Positions 27,724 to 36,976 of a stretch of DNA of 64,000 nt are shown here, piece after piece. The translations under genes and the position numbers were made by a program. The stretch comes from Bacteroidota bacterium (GTDB lineage: Bacteria; Bacteroidota; Bacteroidia; AKYH767-A; OLB10). The stretch lies in NCBI GenBank assembly GCA_016714535.1, contig JADKDR010000005.1:248001-312000 (forward strand), read 5' to 3'. Under the pieces are notes generated by a model. The model saw only the letters and a list, made by a program, of their open reading frames with translations. It had not been told where the DNA came from and did no database searches. Each line of letters opens with the position of its first letter. Position 1 is the stretch's first letter.

Positions 27724-27906
27724 TTGTTCATGGTTTGTGTCCTCGCGAAACATCCTATATTTAACGTCCACTTTTTTTTTCCTGTTTCGCGGGGACGCGA
27801 ACCAGGGGCACGTGTTTTAAAAAAATTAATTAATTTAGTATCACCTTCAAAGAAACCAGAAGTTGTCTTCGAAATTCAAATAAATCACTAAAATGAAAAA
27901 ACTCTT
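27724..27906 (+). repeat. Tandem duplication unit (repeat copy 3 plus functional gene start)
   Basis: The second 183-base unit, roughly 85-90% identical to the first by eye. The palindromic element is at 27724-27807; its arms TGGTTTGTGTCCTCGCGAAA and TTTCGCGGGGACGCGAACCA pair over about 22 bases with three mismatches or G-U pairs. The unit runs into the first five codons of the DUF4838 gene at 27893, so the duplication included the gene's 5' end. Confidence 0.88.
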
Positions 27907-30150
27907 TATTCTTATCTTCCTAAATTGCTTTTGCAGTTTGGTACAAGCAAGCGCACACGTGCTTGCCACCAATGGTGTGGCGCAGTATGATATCGTTATT
28001 TCAACTATGGCAACTGAGGATGAAGTGCACGCCCTGCATGTATTGGAAAATTATTTGCTTCAAATAACGGGAGCAAAATTTAATGTAATAAATGAAAATG
28101 ATGCCGGTAGCAAATCATTACTGGTAATTGGAAAAGCGTCAGATAAAATAGCCAAAGAAAATAAGCGTTCGATCCTGCATCCGCAGCAGATATTGATATA
28201 TGATGAAGGAGAAAATATATTTATTACTGGCGGCAATCAATGGGGAGTTATATACGCTGTGTATGCCTTCTTACAAAACTTTTGTCAATGCAGGATGTAT
28301 AGCAGTACTGAAAAATTTATTCCCAGGGTGAGCACACTTACAGTGCCAGCACATCTCTTACTTAATGAAAGCCCGGCAAATTTGTTTCGCGATTATTATT
28401 ACACCGCTACCGTAAATGATGAGTACCGTGACTGGCACCGCTTGCAACAGCATTTTCCAAAAAAAGGTTCTAGTTGGGGAATGTGGGTTCATACGTTTCA
28501 AAAGCTGTTATCCGATTCTAGTTATTTCGATTTGCATCCGGAGTATTTTTCGTTTTATGGAAGTTGCAGGCAGCCTGCACAATTATGCCTGAGCAACAGC
28601 AATGTTTTTAAAATAGTTGTTGAAAATTTGAAAGTCCAAATTGCCGCAAAGCCTGAAGCTAAGTATTGGTCGGTAAGTCAAAATGATAATTACGGATACT
28701 GTCAGTGCAATCAATGTGCTGCAATCGATTCAATAGAAGGTAGTCACTCGGGAAGTATTATTCGCTTTGTAAATAAAGTGGCTGCTGAATTTCCTGATAA
28801 GATTATTTCAACGTTGGCTTATCAGTATTCGCGCAGCGCGCCTAAGGTTACCAAGCCATTGCCTAATGTAAACATTATGTTTTGCAGCATCGAGTGCGAT
28901 CGTAGCAAACCAATTAGTGCCGATACTTCCATTGGTTCATTTGCCCATGACTTTAAAAATTGGAGTGCACTTACCAGCAACATTTTAATTTGGGATTATG
29001 TGGTACAGTTTTCAAATTACATTTCTCCTTTTCCTAATTTGAAAGTATTACAACCCAACATTCAGTTTTTTCATCAGTATGGAGTTACTGATATTTTCGA
29101 ACAAGGAAGCTCGTATAACTGGAGTGACTTTGGAGAGCTAAAGGCATACATGATATCAGCATTGCTTTGGAATCCGTATATCGATATTGATTCGTTAGAG
29201 AAGGAATTTATCAAAGGATACTATGGCAAGGCAGGACCTATTATTTACAAGTACCTAAAAACAATTGAAGACAACCTGCAAGTATCAGGAGCATTTCTGG
29301 ACATATACGGAAACCCTGTTACACCAATGAAGTCATGGTTGAAGCCGGAGCACGTAGATAACTATATGGATATGCTATTGGAGGCAAACAAAATGGTAAG
29401 TGATGACTCAATTACTGCTTATCGCGTGCAGCGTATAACTATGCCTGTATGGTATGCAAAATTAGAGCAGGCCAAATTTTTTGGTTCGGGAGAACGTGGA
29501 GTATTCGAAAGAGATGAACAAGGAGCGTGGATGATTAGGCCTGCGTTTGAAGAGCGTGTTTCAGAATTTATTGCAACGCTGCATAAACATGGCATTACCT
29601 CACTCAATGAGAATAACCATACACCCGAAAAGTATAACAATGATTGGCAACGGATTTTAAAAACCGGTATGCGTGATCATATAGCCATGAATAAAATAGT
29701 TCAGTTTGAAATTCCTTTTAGTGCCAAGTATCCGGCTAAGGGCGCAGCCACACTTACAGATGGAGTGGGGGGATATGACGACTACCATTATAATTGGCTT
29801 GGATGGGAAGGCACTGATATGATTGCAACAATTGATTTAGGCGAAGTAAGAAGTATTGCTTCATTAAGTTGCGATTTCATGGAGGATCAAAAAAGTTGGA
29901 TATTTTTTCCGGAGAGTGTACAATATTATTACTCCATAGATGGCAAAAATATATTCCACTAGGCGATAAAATTAGTTGCAAAGCACCACAACCTGATAAG
30001 GGATGCAATACAAAATCATTTGCTACCACAATGGTAGCGAGTGCAAAATACATAAAGGTAGTTGCCACCAATCTTAAAACTTGTCCACGCTGGCACATTG
30101 GTGCAGGTTACAATTGCTGGATATTTTGCGATGAGATTGTTGTAAAATAA
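27893..30150 (+). pseudogene. DUF4838 domain secreted protein, frameshifted
   Basis: Frame one covers 27893-29962 (689 residues): signal peptide, an alpha-glucuronidase-like N-terminal domain (~30-130; LHVLENYLLQITGAKFNVIN, GGNQWGVIYAVYAFLQNFC), then DUF4838 (~200-470; YWSVSQNDNYGYCQCNQCAA, NVNIMFCSIECDRSK). It stops in a discoidin-like C-terminal domain. The end of that domain continues one frame over to 30150 (YIPLGDKISCKAPQPDKG, CPRWHIGAGYNCWIFCDEIV). Adding one A to the A5 run at 29945-29949 restores DGKKYIPLGDK and a ~752-residue protein. Probably a carbohydrate-active or glycan-binding envelope protein. Sequencing error is a real possibility. Confidence 0.85.
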
Positions 30151-30188
30151 TCTGATTGTTATCTAGTCGCATGCTGAAAACTTGTGGC

Positions 30189-31505
30189 TTACCTGACAGC
30201 AACTTCACCATACAAATCAAAAGCTTCAGCTTTTGTTATTTTTATATTGGCAAAGTGTCCTCTGCGCAAATAAGCTTTGGTTGCATCTATCAATACCTCG
30301 TTATCAACCTCTGGGCTGTCAAACTCGGTGCGGCCAATAAAATAGTTGCCTTCTTTTCTGTCAACCAACACCTTATACGTTTTGTTGCATTTACGTTGGT
30401 TAATCTGATGACTTATGCCTTGTTGCAATTCCATTATTTCATCTACCCGTTGTTGCTTTACTTCGGCCGTAACATTGTCGGGCAAGCTATAAGCATGGGT
30501 ATGCTCTTCGTGCGAATAAGCAAATACACCCAGGCGGTCAAACTGCATTTGTTCAATAAAGCGCATTTGCTCATCATGGTCGGCTTGCGTTTCACCGGGG
30601 AAACCCGCAATCATTGTAGTTCGAATAGCGATATCAGGAACCTTGTTGCGTATGGTGTCTATTAATTCTTCCGTTTTTTCGCGCGTTATTCCTCTGCGCA
30701 TTGCTTTAAGCATATTATTGCTGCCGTGTTGCAAAGGTATATCGATATAGTTACAAATGTTATTGCGCTCGCGCATCACATCAAGCACCTCTAAAGGAAA
30801 TGCCGAAGGATAAGCATAATGAAGTCTGATCCATTCCAACCCATCAACATCTGACAGCGTTGCAAGCAAATTGGCAAGTGCCCGCTTTTTGTAAATATCC
30901 AAACCATAAAAGGTAGCGTCCTGAGCTATAAGCAAGAGTTCTTTGGTTCCACTCGCCACGAGGTTTTTAGTTTCTGCAATAATTTGTTCTAACGGTTTGC
31001 TAACATGTTTACCACGCATTACAGGAATAGCGCAAAAAGCACAAGGGCGGTCGCAGCCTTCCGAAATTTTTAAATACGAATAATGTCGGGGTGTAGTTAA
31101 CAGACGCTCGCCAACTAACTCATGCTTATAATCTGCGCCAAGCGTTTTTAATAGCACAGGTAAATCATGTGTTCCAAAAAAATGGTCAACATCCGGAATT
31201 TCCTTTTCCAGTTCGGGTTTATAGCGCTCGCTAAGGCAGCCTGTTACTATCAGTTTCTCTATCGCTCCTTTTTGCTTTTGCTCTGCATAGTATAAGATGG
31301 TGTCTATACTTTCCTGTTTTGCATTATCAATAAACCCACAGGTATTAACTATAACCACTTGCTGATTGTTGCGCTTGGCTTCATGCACCACATCAAAGTC
31401 GTTGGCTTTAAGCTGACCCATTAGCACTTCGCTGTCAACCAGGTTTTTAGAGCAACCCAGGGTAACCACATTTACTGTTTTTTGCTTTGATGTTTTGGTT
31501 CGCAT
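30189..31505 (-). CDS. rimO: Ribosomal protein S12 methylthiotransferase
   Basis: 438 residues, full length. The N-terminal MTTase domain starts VNVVTLGCSKNLVDSEVL, with cluster ligands Cys18, Cys56 and Cys90. The radical SAM motif is CDRPCAFC (Cys151, 155, 158), and LGCSKNLVDSE is diagnostic of RimO over MiaB. A TRAM domain closes the protein (DRKEGNYFIGRTEFDSPEVD). It adds a methylthio group to the conserved Asp of ribosomal protein S12. It starts 3 bases after the end of the small upstream gene, so the two are co-transcribed. Confidence 0.96.
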   Translation of the reverse strand: MRTKTSKQKTVNVVTLGCSKNLVDSEVLMGQLKANDFDVVHEAKRNNQQVVIVNTCGFIDNAKQESIDTILYYAEQKQKGAIEKLIVTGCLSERYKPELEKEIPDVDHFFGTHDLPVLLKTLGADYKHELVGERLLTTPRHYSYLKISEGCDRPCAFCAIPVMRGKHVSKPLEQIIAETKNLVASGTKELLLIAQDATFYGLDIYKKRALANLLATLSDVDGLEWIRLHYAYPSAFPLEVLDVMRERNNICNYIDIPLQHGSNNMLKAMRRGITREKTEELIDTIRNKVPDIAIRTTMIAGFPGETQADHDEQMRFIEQMQFDRLGVFAYSHEEHTHAYSLPDNVTAEVKQQRVDEIMELQQGISHQINQRKCNKTYKVLVDRKEGNYFIGRTEFDSPEVDNEVLIDATKAYLRRGHFANIKITKAEAFDLYGEVAVR

Positions 31506-31508
31506 TAG

Positions 31509-31874
31509 TTAGCAGGTAGCATTGGGGTTAGGGTAGTTATCACTTTGATCTTCGTTAGTATCATCCAGGCAAACAAAATCTTTTTCCAGTTTCAGTTGCA
31601 AATCTGCCGTGCCACTTTTTACATCGCACGAAATTCCTACAACATTATTATCATTCCATTCGGCAGCGAAGCTTTTAGAAACCAATATGGTGATTTTATT
31701 TTCGGATAATGCAGCGTTCAATTTTTCGGTAGCCGCATCCGTTTTTAATTCATAGGCAAGAATATGATTACCAATATGCGTTAGTTCGGTAACACTACCT
31801 TCTGAACATAATTGGCTTACTTCAGTTTTTGTTAACCGTACCCTTATACTATCTCCTTTTATCCTAAGTTTCAT
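31509..31874 (-). CDS. Conserved hypothetical protein (DUF7009-like)
   Basis: 121 residues, soluble, with no signal peptide. The start MKLRIKGDSIRVRLTKTEV and the centre YELKTDAATEKLNAALSENK match a small Bacteroidota family of unknown function. The tail is acidic with Cys residues (KDFVCLDDTNEDQSDNYPNP). It lies 3 bases upstream of rimO on the same strand. Nothing in the sequence shows what it does. Confidence 0.7.
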   Translation of the reverse strand: MKLRIKGDSIRVRLTKTEVSQLCSEGSVTELTHIGNHILAYELKTDAATEKLNAALSENKITILVSKSFAAEWNDNNVVGISCDVKSGTADLQLKLEKDFVCLDDTNEDQSDNYPNPNATC

Positions 31875-31932
31875 TTCTCAATATTCCTTTAGCTAATTTT
31901 GTTTTTAATTTTAAAATTGTAAATAAAGCACA

Positions 31933-33132
31933 CTATTGAATTCGTCCCGGGTATTGCTCCAAAGCTATTTCCAGACATTTCATGGCGCTAATCAAATCTT
32001 CTTCTTTAAGCACATAAGCAATGCGCACTTGTTGCTTGCCTTTTTCAGCATGAGAATAAAACCCGGTAGCTGGTGCCAGCATTACAGTTTGATTTTCGTA
32101 ATTAAATTTTTCTAAAAGCCACTGACAAAATTTATCAGAGTCATCTATGGGTAATTGAGCAATGCAATAGAAAGCGCCATTGGGAGTAGGGCAGGTAACG
32201 CCTTTCATTGCATTAAGGCTTTCTACCACAATGTTTCTGCGATGCACATACTCTTTCTTTACATTCTCAAAATAAGATTTAGGAGTATCAATAGCAGCCT
32301 CGGCAGCAATCTGCCCAAAGGTGGGAGGGCTCAATCGTGCTTGTGCAAATTTAAGTGCATTCGTCATTACTTCCTTATTGCGCGAGATAAGCGCACCAAT
32401 GCGCGCACCACAGGCACTGTATCTTTTAGAAATCGAATCCATCATGACCACGTTTTGCTCCAGGCCTTCCAGGTTCATAGCCGAAAAATATTCTTTACCA
32501 TCGTAGCAAAACTCGCGATACACTTCATCACTAAATAAGAAAAGGTCGTACTTCAATACCAACTGTCGCAAGGCTTCAAGTTCTGCTTTCGAGTATAAAT
32601 AGCCGGTAGGATTATTTGGATTGCATATTAAAATTGCCTTGGTATTTTTGGTAATTACTTTTTCAAATTCTGAAACGGGAGGTAATGCAAATCCGGTATC
32701 AATGGAAGCCGGAACAGCTTTTACGGTTATCCCCGCCTGACACGAAAACCCGTTATAATTAGCATAATAAGGTTCGGTAACTATTATTTCATCACCTTCA
32801 TTAAGGCAGGTCATCATACCTATTTCGATGGCTTCGCTGCCACCGGTAGTTATCATAATGTCGGTATAATCGAGGGCAATTCCAAACTCAGCATAGTAGG
32901 TAGTAAGCTTTCTGCGATACGATTCTATACCGGCACTGTGACTGTACTCCACCACTTTTAATTGGTGATGGCGCAACGCATCCAGCATCACCTTCGGAGT
33001 TTCAATATCGGGTTGCCCAATATTGAGGTGAAATATTTTTACTCCTTCGCGCTTGGCTTGCTCGGCAAATGGAACCAGTTTGCGGATAGGCGATGGCGGC
33101 ATGTGTTTGGCCTTTTCTGAAATTGCAGGCAT
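31933..33132 (-). CDS. Pyridoxal phosphate-dependent aminotransferase, class I
   Basis: 399 residues from the ATG at 33132 (MPAISEKAKHMPPSPIRKL); the frame extends to a TTG at 33165, but a -7 element covers that segment. Fold-type I aminotransferase: ITTGGSEAIEIGMMTC, NPNNPTGYLYSKAELEAL, LFLFSDEVYREFCYDG, and the Schiff-base Lys in MDSISKRYSACGARIGAL. The C-terminus VRIAYVLKEEDL is also typical. It is AspC-like; candidate substrates are aspartate or branched/aromatic amino acids, not decidable here. Confidence 0.92.
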   Translation of the reverse strand: MPAISEKAKHMPPSPIRKLVPFAEQAKREGVKIFHLNIGQPDIETPKVMLDALRHHQLKVVEYSHSAGIESYRRKLTTYYAEFGIALDYTDIMITTGGSEAIEIGMMTCLNEGDEIIVTEPYYANYNGFSCQAGITVKAVPASIDTGFALPPVSEFEKVITKNTKAILICNPNNPTGYLYSKAELEALRQLVLKYDLFLFSDEVYREFCYDGKEYFSAMNLEGLEQNVVMMDSISKRYSACGARIGALISRNKEVMTNALKFAQARLSPPTFGQIAAEAAIDTPKSYFENVKKEYVHRRNIVVESLNAMKGVTCPTPNGAFYCIAQLPIDDSDKFCQWLLEKFNYENQTVMLAPATGFYSHAEKGKQQVRIAYVLKEEDLISAMKCLEIALEQYPGRIQ

Positions 33133-33162
33133 ATGGAATTTGTGTTTTTTCGTTTGAGGCCG

Positions 33163-33170
33163 CAAATATA
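33163..33170 (-). promoter_or_regulatory. Putative -7 element of the aminotransferase gene
   Basis: TATATTTG on the minus strand (33170-33163) is a perfect Bacteroidota -7 element. The expected transcript start near 33157 leaves a leader of about 25 bases before the ATG at 33132, which supports that start choice. Confidence 0.5.
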
Positions 33171-33233
33171 GATTAATTGATGCTTATATGCCGAAGTTAG
33201 GTTTGAATTTTGGTTATTGCTACTTTCGGCACC

Positions 33234-33740
33234 ATGAAAATTATTTCGTTTAGCCTGTTGTTGGTTTTGGCTTGTTGTAGCCGTTATGCTTATGCTGCGG
33301 TGCCGCACGATATTCATCAATCCATGGCTCGCATTGAATGGAATGCTCAAACAGGAAAATTAACCGTTTTAGTAAATTGCTTTATAGACGATTTTCAACT
33401 TGCCGTGATGAAATATCATAACAAATCTATCAGGCCCGATGATGACAGCCTAATGCATTATTGCCTGCAATACATAAACAGTGCATTTAAGATTGCAGTG
33501 GATGGTGAAAAACTTGTGCTGCACAACCCAACTGATGCCGGCATGAGCGAACTTTCTATTCACTTTAAATTTGAGTTTAGTAAGATAAAGCCCCGGCAAA
33601 AACTGGATATTTATAATGACCTTATTAATAACATTTACAACGACCAATTGAACATAGTGCAAATTGCAGTACCTCCCAATGAGCAAATGCTTGAGTTTGA
33701 TGCATCGAATAGATCGCAACCTGTTTTTATAAAAAAGTGA
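33234..33740 (+). CDS. DUF6702 family secreted protein
   Basis: 168 residues from the ATG at 33234 (the frame extends to a TTG at 33210). The signal peptide IISFSLLLVLACCSRYAYA may end in a lipobox-like segment (LACC). The mature start HDIHQSMARIEWNAQTGKL and HNPTDAGMSELSIHFKFEF fit the DUF6702 family, small periplasmic or lipid-anchored proteins often found near M1 peptidases and carboxypeptidase-like genes. Function unknown. Seven bases before the pyrophosphatase gene. Confidence 0.75.
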   Translation: MKIISFSLLLVLACCSRYAYAAVPHDIHQSMARIEWNAQTGKLTVLVNCFIDDFQLAVMKYHNKSIRPDDDSLMHYCLQYINSAFKIAVDGEKLVLHNPTDAGMSELSIHFKFEFSKIKPRQKLDIYNDLINNIYNDQLNIVQIAVPPNEQMLEFDASNRSQPVFIKK

Positions 33741-33747
33741 TACATCT

Positions 33748-34308
33748 ATGATAAAAAAGTTCTACCATCCCTGGCATGATATACCGCGTGGCCAGCAAGC
33801 CCCTGACATTGTAAATGCGATTATCGAAATACCACAAGGAACTAAAGCCAAGTACGAAGTGGATAAGGAAACAGGCTTGCTGCGGCTCGACCGAATATTG
33901 TTCAGCGCCTTGCATTATCCTGCCAACTATGGTTTTATTCCGCAATCGCTTTGTGGCGATGGCGACCCACTTGATATACTTGTGCTGTGCGCGGTGCCGC
34001 TGCAACACCTTTGTGTGGCACGTGCTAAAGTTATAGGTTGTATGCGCATGCTTGATCGTGGTGCTCCCGATGATAAAATAATTGCCGTTGCAGCCGATGA
34101 TGTTTCGGTAAAACATTACAATGCGCTGAGTGAATTGCCTCCTAATTTTATGCTCGAAATGCAACGGTTTTTTGAAGATTATACCAAGCTCGAAGGAAAG
34201 TCGGTTACCGTTGATACATTTACTGATGCTGACAAAGCCAAAGAAATTGTGCTCGAAAACTTTGAAGCATATACTGCCATGGTTAACAAAAGCTGCAAAT
34301 GGAATTAG
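33748..34308 (+). CDS. ppa: Inorganic pyrophosphatase, soluble family I
   Basis: 186 residues. The metal-binding signature is intact as GDGDPLDILVL (Asp71, 73, 76), with FSALHYPANYGFIPQSL before it and DDKIIAVAADDVSVKHYNAL after it. It hydrolyses pyrophosphate to drive biosynthesis in the cytoplasm. The last 10 bases overlap the start of mnmE, so translation of the two may be coupled. Confidence 0.95.
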   Translation: MIKKFYHPWHDIPRGQQAPDIVNAIIEIPQGTKAKYEVDKETGLLRLDRILFSALHYPANYGFIPQSLCGDGDPLDILVLCAVPLQHLCVARAKVIGCMRMLDRGAPDDKIIAVAADDVSVKHYNALSELPPNFMLEMQRFFEDYTKLEGKSVTVDTFTDADKAKEIVLENFEAYTAMVNKSCKWN

Positions 34309-35681
34309 TACAGAACGATACCATTGCTGCTATTGCTACACCGCCCGGTATGGGTGCCATTGCCATTGTGCGCATTTCAGGAAGCAATACCTTTTCAATT
34401 ATTGAAAAGGTGTTCCATTCAAAAAAAGGTAATGCCTTATCACGTGCTGAATTGAAGCCACGCACCCTGTTATATGGAACCATTGTTGAAGATACCGACC
34501 TGATTGATGATGTGATGTTAAGTATTTATAAAAGTCCGCAAAGCTATACAGGTGAGGATGCTGCCGAAATTGCCTGTCATGGTTCGCCTTACATACAAAG
34601 CAAAATTTTGCTACTGCTTATTAAACATGGTTGCCGTATTGCCGACCCCGGAGAGTTTACACTACGCGCTTTTGTAAATGGCAAAATGGATTTAACACAA
34701 GCCGAAGCTGTGGCCGATGTAATACATGCAGAAGATGCAGCCTCACATAAGCTTGCCATGCATCAGTTGCGCGGAGGCATTGCCGAAAAGCTTGCCACAC
34801 TGCGGCAATCGTTAATTGAGTTTACGGCACTTGTTGAGCTTGAGCTTGACTTTGCCGAAGAGGATGTTGCCTTTGCTGACCGAACACAACTATTAAAACT
34901 GGTAAATGCTGTTAACGATGAACTGCACGCATTGCTGCAAACATTCAAGTATGGCAATGCTATTAAAAATGGAATTGCCGTAGCCATTGCTGGTGCACCA
35001 AATGCTGGAAAGAGTACCTTACTCAACGCCTTGTTGCGCGAAGACAGAGCGATTGTAAGCGACATTCCTGGCACCACACGCGATACCATAGAAGAAGCAT
35101 TTATTCTGGAAGGAATAAAATTTCGCCTAATAGATACAGCAGGCATAAGACATACCGAAGATGTGATAGAGAAGCAAGGTGTAGAACGCAGTTTGGCGCA
35201 AATACAAAAAGCGGATGTGGTAATTTATGTACTTGATGCTACAACTTTTGATACGAACCATGTAAATGCAACATTGAAAAATATACCCGTTGACAAAGAA
35301 CTTATTATTGCACTAAATAAAACCGACCTAAAGCCAGACATTGATTATAAAACGGGGAGGGGTGTGCTGGTAAAAATTTCGGCAAGCAACAAAATCGGTA
35401 TCGATCTTTTGCAACGCAATCTTGTTGCCATTGCACAGGGAAGTGAAACCGGATTGCAATCAGATACAATTATTACCAATCAACGGCATTATCAGGCATT
35501 GTTGCAAGCGCAACATCACATCAACGAAGTAATAGAAAAATTAAATACCAATATGAGTGCCGACTATCTATCGCTTGACTTGCGGGCAGCCATACGCCAC
35601 ATAGGCAACATAACAGGTTACATTGATGTGGATAGAGATATACTCGGAACGATATTTTCGAAGTTTTGTATCGGAAAGTAA
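34299..35681 (+). CDS. mnmE: tRNA modification GTPase MnmE
   Basis: 460 residues, full length. TrmE N-terminal domain (DTIAAIATPPGMGAIAIVRI, folate binding), helical domain, and an inserted G domain: GAPNAGKSTLLNALL (from residue 232), DIPGTTRDTIEE, DTAGIRHTED, NKTD. The C-terminal FCIGK supplies the catalytic Cys. With MnmG it adds the carboxymethylaminomethyl group to wobble uridine of certain tRNAs. It overlaps ppa by 10 bases and marks the left edge of an A+T-rich accessory block. Confidence 0.97.
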   Translation: MELVQNDTIAAIATPPGMGAIAIVRISGSNTFSIIEKVFHSKKGNALSRAELKPRTLLYGTIVEDTDLIDDVMLSIYKSPQSYTGEDAAEIACHGSPYIQSKILLLLIKHGCRIADPGEFTLRAFVNGKMDLTQAEAVADVIHAEDAASHKLAMHQLRGGIAEKLATLRQSLIEFTALVELELDFAEEDVAFADRTQLLKLVNAVNDELHALLQTFKYGNAIKNGIAVAIAGAPNAGKSTLLNALLREDRAIVSDIPGTTRDTIEEAFILEGIKFRLIDTAGIRHTEDVIEKQGVERSLAQIQKADVVIYVLDATTFDTNHVNATLKNIPVDKELIIALNKTDLKPDIDYKTGRGVLVKISASNKIGIDLLQRNLVAIAQGSETGLQSDTIITNQRHYQALLQAQHHINEVIEKLNTNMSADYLSLDLRAAIRHIGNITGYIDVDRDILGTIFSKFCIGK

Positions 35682-35904
35682 TTTACTTTCTTTTGTTTTC
35701 TAACTACTTGTTTTTGTTAGGTTTAACTGCAAACATTGTTACTCAAATCTATATATTTACTTACGTTTGTTGTCTAGTTATTGATCAAATCTCAGTTTGA
35801 TGGAAGTAAAGAGCAATGATACACTAAATGAGTAGTATAATTAAAATTCCACAATTCTAACTTAATTTGGTCAGGGCTTTTTATAAAAATAAAAAAGATT
35901 GCAT

Positions 35905-36465
35905 ATGAAACTACTCATTCGAAATATGGTAAGCTTGCGATGCAAATTATTAGTAAAAGCAGAATTAGAAAAGCTAGGTTTAGCTTACCATTCTATTGAA
36001 TTGGGTGAAGTGATTTTACAAAAGCCAATTGATGCCGTACAAAAGAATGAACTTATCAAAGCATTGCATTTGTCTGGCTTAGAGATTATGGATGATAAAA
36101 ACACGATGCTCATTGAAAAAATTAAGAATATTATTGTTGAAATGGTGCATTATACTGATGAGTTACCAGATGCGAAATTTTCTCTTTTTTTAAGTGAGAA
36201 GTTGCATAAGGATTACAATTCTCTTTCAGAGTTGTTTTCGAAAACAAAAGGGATAACTATTGAACATTTTATTATACTTCATAAAATTGAAAGGGCCAAA
36301 GAATTAATTATGTACGATGAGCTAAACTTTAGCGAAATAGCTTATAAGTTAAATTACAGCAGTGGTGCTCATTTATCGAATCAATTTAAAAAAATAACAG
36401 GCCTTACTCCTTCTTTCTTTAAAAGTATTCAGAAAAAAAAGAGAACCAATATAGAAGATTTGTAA
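35905..36465 (+). CDS. AraC-type regulator with HMA-like N-terminal domain
   Basis: 186 residues from the ATG at 35905 (the frame reaches a TTG at 35899). The first ~80 residues look like a ferredoxin-fold heavy-metal-associated domain (MKLLIRNMVSLRC, KAELEKLGLAYHSIELGEV). The second half is a two-HTH AraC domain (SELFSKTKGITIEHFIILHK, NFSEIAYKLNYSSGAHLSNQ, FKKITGLTPSFFK). Relatives usually have NMVCxRC, a two-Cys metal site; here the first Cys is Ser10 with only Cys13 kept, so metal sensing may be altered. It probably controls the stress genes that follow. Confidence 0.85.
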   Translation: MKLLIRNMVSLRCKLLVKAELEKLGLAYHSIELGEVILQKPIDAVQKNELIKALHLSGLEIMDDKNTMLIEKIKNIIVEMVHYTDELPDAKFSLFLSEKLHKDYNSLSELFSKTKGITIEHFIILHKIERAKELIMYDELNFSEIAYKLNYSSGAHLSNQFKKITGLTPSFFKSIQKKKRTNIEDL

Positions 36466-36539
36466 TTCACTGCAAATTATACAAATCTTTCCTTTTCTAG
36501 TGTAAACTTTTTACTTATGTAAGGCTGACCTTTGTTTCT

Positions 36540-36938
36540 ATGATTAAAAATATAGAAGCAAACAATTGTTTAGGAATTTGGATGGATCATTCAATCGCTA
36601 ATTTAATGGCTTACAATGATTTAATCAATGGTCATACCATTGAGTTGGCGTTTACATACTTAAACAAAATGGCAGCATTGCATCACAGTGAAAGTGGAAT
36701 GCACCACAAAGAGCAACAGTTACAAGAAGCTTACTATAAACAAATTGGTGCTGAAATTTTGAAATATGATAGTGTACTTTTATTTGGACCAACAAAAGCA
36801 AAGAACGAATTGCATAATTATTTAAAGAAAGACCATCACTTTAATGAGATACAATTTGAAATACAGAATGTTGACAAAATGACTAAAAATGAACAAAGGG
36901 CGTTTGTTAAAAATTATTTTACAAAGAGATTACAGTAA
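36540..36938 (+). CDS. Small stress-associated protein (eRF1 domain 3-like)
   Basis: 132 residues. NNCLGIWMDHSIANLMAYN at the start and ILKYDSVLLFGPTKAKNELH plus DKMTKNEQRAFVKNYF at the end match a short Bacteroidota family that resembles eRF1 domain 3 / host-attachment-type proteins (LFGP-x-x-AKxxL). His and Gln/Glu are frequent in the middle. The molecular role is unknown. It lies between the AraC-type regulator and a universal stress protein, which suggests stress response. Resemblance is by motif only. Confidence 0.65.
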   Translation: MIKNIEANNCLGIWMDHSIANLMAYNDLINGHTIELAFTYLNKMAALHHSESGMHHKEQQLQEAYYKQIGAEILKYDSVLLFGPTKAKNELHNYLKKDHHFNEIQFEIQNVDKMTKNEQRAFVKNYFTKRLQ

Positions 36939-36976
36939 AAAACACGAATCAATTTCACTTATCTAAAGTAGAAAAA

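Noticed and set aside
27295..27807. CRISPR array
   Set aside because: The three repeats are ~85 bases with long inverted arms and unequal spacing (163 and 98 bases), and two lie in a tandem duplication; no cas genes are near.
29945..29949. Programmed ribosomal frameshift in the DUF4838 gene
   Set aside because: A5 run without a classical slippery heptamer or a clear downstream pseudoknot; a base loss or read error is simpler.
30156..30665. 169-codon frame antisense to rimO
   Set aside because: Overlaps the well-conserved TRAM and radical SAM parts of rimO; shadow frame.
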